NCBI RefSeq assembly: GCF_014648355.1
Contig: NZ_BMQY01000003.1
Coordinates: 24,975-88,974 of the forward strand
Length of the DNA: 64,000 nucleotides
Direction: 5' to 3'
Origin: Couchioplanes azureus
GTDB taxonomy: Bacteria; Actinomycetota; Actinomycetes; Mycobacteriales; Micromonosporaceae
This document shows, piece by piece, positions 58,055 through 64,000 of the stretch; position 1 is the stretch's first letter; the number at the start of each line of letters is the position of its first letter. A program made the translations under genes and the position numbers. A model generated the notes under the pieces. It saw nothing but the letters and a program-made list of their open reading frames with translations. It was not told the origin of the DNA and searched no databases.

Positions 58055-58753
58055 CTAGAGGCCTCGGCTGGGCGCTTCGGTCAGCTCCCGCAGGTACGGG
58101 TTGACCGCGCGCTCGCGGCCGATCGTCGTCTCGGGTCCGTGGCCGGGCAGCACGACGGTGTCGTCGGCGAGCGGCAGGATCTTGTCCCGCAGGCTCGCCA
58201 TCATCGCCGTGGTGTTGCCGCCCGGCAGGTCGGTGCGTCCGATGGAGCCGGCGAAGAGCACGTCGCCGGAGAGGCAGAGCTGCTCCGCCTCCCACGACGT
58301 GCCGGCACCGGGCAGCCGGAACAGCACCGACCCGCCGGTATGGCCGGGCGCATGGTCGACGGTGATCTCCACACCCGCCAGGGTCAGCGTGGCGCCGTCG
58401 GTGAGCTCCGCGACGTCGTCGGGCTCCGAGTAGGTCAGCCGGCCGCCGAACAGGTCGTCGAGGCCGACGCCCAGCCCCTTGGCGGGGTCGGCGAGCAGCT
58501 CCCGGTCGGCCGGGTGCACGTACGCGGTGATGCCGCGCGCACCGCAGACGGGGGCGACGGAGAACGTGTGGTCGAGGTGGCCGTGGGTCAGCAGCACCGC
58601 GGCCGGGTGCAGCCGGTACTGCGCGAGCACCTCGTCGAGCCGGTCCAGCACGCCGATGCCCGGATCCACCACCAGGCACTGCTCGCCCGGGCCCGGAGCC
58701 ACGACGTAGCAATTGGTGCCGAAAGCCTCGGCCGGAAAGCCGGTGACGAGCAC
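58055..58753 (-). CDS. metallo-beta-lactamase fold hydrolase (glyoxalase II-like)
   Basis: This 232-residue enzyme has the binuclear metal motif LLTHGHLDHTFSVAPVCG, then HAPGHTGGSVLF, LCLSGDVLFAGSIGRTDLPG and LPGHGPETTIGRERAVNP. The family hydrolyses thioesters such as S-lactoylglutathione-like substrates; actinomycetes would use another thiol, so the substrate is open. The GTG at 58753 has GAGAGGGG and fits the conserved start VLVTGFPAEAFGTNCYVV. The upstream in-frame 58837 start adds a doubtful Cys-rich leader. A gene of this type often precedes hisS in actinobacteria. Confidence 0.93.
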   Translation of the reverse strand: MLVTGFPAEAFGTNCYVVAPGPGEQCLVVDPGIGVLDRLDEVLAQYRLHPAAVLLTHGHLDHTFSVAPVCGARGITAYVHPADRELLADPAKGLGVGLDDLFGGRLTYSEPDDVAELTDGATLTLAGVEITVDHAPGHTGGSVLFRLPGAGTSWEAEQLCLSGDVLFAGSIGRTDLPGGNTTAMMASLRDKILPLADDTVVLPGHGPETTIGRERAVNPYLRELTEAPSRGL

Positions 58754-58913
58754 TCGGCACCCCTCTCTAGCTGTCCCATTCCCCCGAAAGCCTAGCGGGA
58801 CGCACCGTACACACCGCCACGCAACCTCGCACACCACATTCCCAGGCGTTACCCGTACACTCTTGCGGGCGTGTGGCGTGGCGCACGGGCGCGAGTGAGG
58901 AAGGAAGCCCTAG

Positions 58914-59843
58914 GTGGTCTCCAGCAAGGATCGGGCGCGGAAACTGGCGCGGGAGAAACTTGATCGCCAGCTGGCGCGCCGGGCCGCCAAGCAGCGACGA
59001 CGGCGGCAGATCCAGGCGGGCGTCGGCGCCGCGGCCGCTCTGCTCCTCGTGGTGGGCGGCGTCGCCTGGCTCGGTGGCGCGTTCGACAGCGACAAGTCCG
59101 GCACGGATGCCGCGGACTCCGACGTCTGCGCGTGGACCCGGCAGAACGCCTCGACGAACACCAGCCTCAAGGACGTGGGCGAGCCGCCGACGTCGGGCAT
59201 CCCCACCTCCGGCAGCCGGACGATGACGATCACCACCGACAAGGGCGCGCCGATCGTGGTGAGCCTCGACCTGGTGAACGCGCCGTGCAGCGCCGCGGAC
59301 CTGGCCTACCTCGCGGGCAAGAAGTTCTACGACAACACCACCTGCCACGAGCTCACCACCGAGGGCGCGATCCGCTGCGGCGACCCGAGCGGCACCGGCC
59401 AGGGCGGGCCGACGTACAGCGTCTACAACGAGAACGTCCCGCTGAAGCCGGAGCCCGAGCCCCGCCCGAGCGGCTCTCCCGCGCCGTCGAAGGCGCCCGC
59501 CGCCCCGCTCTATCCGAAGGGCACGGTGGCGCTGATCGGCGATCCTCCGGGCACCAACGGCAGCCAGTTCCTCATCTTCTTCAAGGACTTCACGCCCAAG
59601 GGCGAGCCGCAGTACCCGATCGTCGGCACGGTCACCGGCGGCATGGAGACGGTGGCGGCCATCGGCAAGATCCCGGTCGTCGCCAATGCCACGGGCGACA
59701 AGGTCAAGCCCAAGGAGAAGATCACCGTGCAGAGCGTCACCGTCGGCGAGCCCAGCGCCGCCGACCCGGTGACCCCACCGGCCGTGACCCCGTCGGCGGT
59801 CGCGGCCCCGTCGGCCGCCCCCTCGGCGTCCCGCCGGTCCTGA
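58914..59843 (+). CDS. membrane-anchored cyclophilin-type PPIase homologue, copy 1 (catalytic Arg replaced)
   Basis: This 309-residue protein has a highly basic helical N-terminus (KDRARKLAREKLDRQLARRA), one membrane helix (AGVGAAAALLLVVGGVAWLG) and an extracytoplasmic cyclophilin-like domain: LAGKKFYDNTTCHELTTEGA, IRCGDPSGTGQGGP and NGSQFLIFFKDF. In active cyclophilins the residue after His in FHR is the catalytic Arg; here it is Glu (CHE). A Pro-rich insert (EPEPRPSGSPAPSKAPAAP) and an Ala/Pro tail are also unusual. It is followed 68 bp later by a more canonical copy. Confidence 0.9.
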   Translation: MVSSKDRARKLAREKLDRQLARRAAKQRRRRQIQAGVGAAAALLLVVGGVAWLGGAFDSDKSGTDAADSDVCAWTRQNASTNTSLKDVGEPPTSGIPTSGSRTMTITTDKGAPIVVSLDLVNAPCSAADLAYLAGKKFYDNTTCHELTTEGAIRCGDPSGTGQGGPTYSVYNENVPLKPEPEPRPSGSPAPSKAPAAPLYPKGTVALIGDPPGTNGSQFLIFFKDFTPKGEPQYPIVGTVTGGMETVAAIGKIPVVANATGDKVKPKEKITVQSVTVGEPSAADPVTPPAVTPSAVAAPSAAPSASRRS

Positions 59844-59911
59844 GCATCCGCCCGCCGCATCCACCCGACCGCAGCCCCCTCACCGCACGAAGGCATATCA
59901 GGAGGAACACC

Positions 59912-60742
59912 GTGTCGACGATCAAGGACAGGCAGCGCGCCGCGGCGCGGGCCCGCCTCGAGAAGGAGATGGCCGAGCGGGCCGCCGCCGCGAAGAAGCG
60001 CCGGCAGCGCCAGGCCATCATCGGCTCGGCCCTCGCGGTGGTCGTGATCGCCGGCGCCGCCGTGTGGATCGTCGCCGCGCTCGGCAACGACGACTCGCCG
60101 GGCGGGGAGGCCGCCGCGCCGCCGCCGGGGACGGTGGCCTGCCACTGGATCCCGGAGGATGGCAGCACCGGCGGCAAGGTCAAGGACACCGGTGGTCTCC
60201 CGCCCGCCAACGTGCCGAACACCGGCAAGAGCACGCTGACCATCGACACGAGCCTGGGCGTCGTCACGGCGGCGGTGGACCTGTCGAAGACGCCGTGCAC
60301 CGGCGCGGCGTTCACCTACCTGGCGGGCAAGAAGTTCTGGGACAACAGCAAGTGCCACCGGCTCACCACCGAGGGCATCAAGGTGCTGCAGTGCGGTGAC
60401 CCGTCGGCGTCGGGCAAGGGCTACCGGGAGACCGACGGCCAGGGCGGCCCGAACTTCAAGTACCCGGAGGAGAACCTCCCGACCAACGCCAAGCCGACGT
60501 ACCCGAAGGGCACGATCGCGATGGCCAAGACCTCGGCTCCCAGCACCACCGGCAGCCAGTTCTTCATCGTGTACGCCGACACCGAGCTGCCGCCCGACTA
60601 CACGGTCCTGGGCACGGTCACCAAGGGGCTCGACATCGTCGAGGGCGTGGCCAAGGCGGGCAGTGACAACGCCAACGGCCAGGGCGACGGTCACCCCAAG
60701 AAGGAGATCGACATCAAGAGCATCACGATGGCCGCGGCCTGA
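59912..60742 (+). CDS. membrane-anchored cyclophilin-type peptidyl-prolyl isomerase, copy 2
   Basis: This 276-residue protein has the same plan as its neighbour: a basic helical start (KDRQRAAARARLEKEMAERA), a membrane helix (AIIGSALAVVVIAGAAVWIV), then a cyclophilin domain outside. It keeps the catalytic Arg (KFWDNSKCHRLTTEG), VLQCGDPSASGKGY and GSQFFIVYADTELP. It should be active as a prolyl isomerase for secreted proteins. GTG 59912 has AGGAGG at good distance. Its Cys pair (SKCHR, LQCGD) is shared with copy 1. Confidence 0.94.
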   Translation: MSTIKDRQRAAARARLEKEMAERAAAAKKRRQRQAIIGSALAVVVIAGAAVWIVAALGNDDSPGGEAAAPPPGTVACHWIPEDGSTGGKVKDTGGLPPANVPNTGKSTLTIDTSLGVVTAAVDLSKTPCTGAAFTYLAGKKFWDNSKCHRLTTEGIKVLQCGDPSASGKGYRETDGQGGPNFKYPEENLPTNAKPTYPKGTIAMAKTSAPSTTGSQFFIVYADTELPPDYTVLGTVTKGLDIVEGVAKAGSDNANGQGDGHPKKEIDIKSITMAAA

Positions 60743-60757
60743 TCGGCGCTCACGAAG

Positions 60758-60791
60758 AAGGGCGGGCCCCGTCGGGGTCCGCCCTTTCTTT
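60758..60791. terminator. bidirectional terminator between cyclophilin copy 2 and relA
   Basis: AAGGGCGGGCCCC and GGGGTCCGCCCTT form a strong stem around GTC, flanked by GAAG on the left and TCTTT on the right. It sits 15 bp after the cyclophilin stop and 10 bp before the end of relA. Confidence 0.88.
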
Positions 60792-60800
60792 CCGCCCGGC

Positions 60801-63317
<2,517 letters not shown>

Positions 63318-63407
63318 CTGGTTGGAAAAGCCATCGTACCCGCCCGGAGTTCCCGGTAGGCCTGGCCCGAAGCTCCGAAAGAGTACCGCCACGTGGGGCG
63401 AAAAGCA

Positions 63408-63971
63408 TCAAACGGTCAGCAGGGCATGGACTGTACGAGGGCTCAGCCGCTCCCGTCCCGGCAGGAAGCCGAGCTCCATGACGACCGTGAATCCGCAGAC
63501 GGTGCCGCCGGCCCGTTCGACCAGCTCCAAAGCGGCCGCGGCGGTGCCCCCGGTGGCGAGCACGTCGTCGACCACCAGCACCCGCTGCCCCGCCGCGAAG
63601 GAGTCCCGGTGCAGCTCCAGGGTCGCCTCGCCGTACTCCAGGGCGTAGGACGCGGCGTACGTCTCCCGCGGCAGCTTGCCGGCCTTGCGGATCGGCACGA
63701 CCCCCGTGCCGGTCGCGTAGGCGAGCGCGGCGGCCAGCACGAACCCGCGCGCCTCGATCCCGGCGACGACGTCGAAGGAGCCGGCGCCGTGGTGCGCGAC
63801 GATCCGGTCGACGACCTCGCGGAACGCCGGCCCGTCGGCGAACAGCGGGGTCAGGTCCTTGAAGGCGATGCCGGGCTTCGGGAAGTCGGGCACGTCCACG
63901 ACCCGGCCGGCGACCAGCGCGGCGACCTCGGGGCCGCTGTCCCCGCGTACCTCTGCAGCAGTATCCGTCAC
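63408..63971 (-). CDS. apt: adenine phosphoribosyltransferase
   Basis: Apt salvages adenine to AMP with PRPP. The 187-residue protein has VVDVPDFPKPGIAFKDLTPL, VAGIEARGFVLAAALAYATG and the PRPP loop VLVVDDVLATGGTAAAALEL. The GTG at 63971 lies 7 bp after a TAGGCT box, so it is probably leaderless; a TTG at 63989 is the other in-frame choice. secD-secF usually lie upstream of apt-relA in actinobacteria and would be just outside the window. Confidence 0.96.
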   Translation of the reverse strand: MTDTAAEVRGDSGPEVAALVAGRVVDVPDFPKPGIAFKDLTPLFADGPAFREVVDRIVAHHGAGSFDVVAGIEARGFVLAAALAYATGTGVVPIRKAGKLPRETYAASYALEYGEATLELHRDSFAAGQRVLVVDDVLATGGTAAAALELVERAGGTVCGFTVVMELGFLPGRERLSPRTVHALLTV

Positions 63972-63978
63972 GCGCCAC

Positions 63979-63984
63979 AGCCTA
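63979..63984 (-). promoter_or_regulatory. -10 box of a leaderless apt transcript
   Basis: TAGGCT on the minus strand, 7 bp before the apt GTG, fits the actinobacterial -10 consensus TANNNT, and places transcription start at the start codon. The -35 would be at or beyond the window edge. Confidence 0.55.
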
Positions 63985-64000
63985 GACAAAGCCGACGGCC

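Overview
The window is high-GC DNA with GTG starts, coupled ATGA/GTGA/TGATG gene overlaps, a BldD regulator, actinobacterial integration host factor (mIHF), a PGK-loop EF-P and WhiG/FliA- and PknB-type regulators. This indicates an actinomycete chromosome, most likely Micromonosporaceae (Actinoplanes-like). The genus is an inference; the class is well supported. Most of the window is conserved core chromosome. I found no tRNA or rRNA gene, insertion sequence, prophage or CRISPR array.

Layout. 1-15806 (minus): one long housekeeping run, read right to left: pyrR-pyrB-pyrC-carA-carB-pyrD-bioA-pyrF, then mihF-gmk-rpoZ-coaBC-metK-priA (priA cut by the window edge). It covers de novo pyrimidine synthesis, a lone biotin gene, GMP kinase, RNA polymerase omega, CoA synthesis, AdoMet synthesis and replication restart. 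15807-16113 is a divergent control region with a PyrR-type RNA hairpin over the pyrR ribosome binding site and a bldD promoter with a BldD box. 16114-16602 is bldD. 16603-16878 holds a 100-bp imperfect inverted repeat and two terminator hairpins. 16879-29732 is the translation, shikimate and cell-wall block nusB-efp-aroQ-aroB / RHH-Clp_N gene (opposite strand) / aroK-aroC / MFS exporter (opposite strand) / mltG-aroE-mltG-ruvX-alaS. The mltG gene is duplicated around aroE, and copy 1 carries a remnant of ruvX.

29729-36743 carries two small membrane-associated proteins, a 1,508-residue low-complexity membrane protein and rarA. 36815-41016 is accessory: a small membrane protein, an MFS/ArsR pair, a divergent GNAT, a questin-oxidase-like gene and a GyrI-like gene. 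41060-47552 holds aspS, a membrane-anchored secreted-domain protein, a membrane/coiled-coil gene pair, a PLP D-amino-acid dehydratase-like enzyme and a WhiG/FliA sigma factor. 47553-48147 is a 19-bp minisatellite with no credible gene. 48148-51283 has a small actinobacterial protein and a Ser/Thr kinase with an extracellular CBM2-like sensor. 51812-55371 is a cyanophycin operon (cphB-cphA). 55571-56629 is a divergent HxlR/PaaI pair. 56696-63971 is the conserved hisS - MBL hydrolase - two cyclophilins - relA - apt block.

How the parts work together. The main pathways are UMP synthesis, shikimate/chorismate synthesis, translation (AlaRS, AspRS, HisRS, EF-P, NusB) and the stringent response (RelA, Apt). 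Developmental control (BldD, sigma factor) and nitrogen storage (cyanophycin) are embedded in this core. The less ordinary elements are the RHH-Clp_N gene with its triple operator, the giant repeat protein, the CBM2 kinase, the mltG duplication, the paired cyclophilins of which one lacks the catalytic Arg, and several promoter-level signals that can be read directly.
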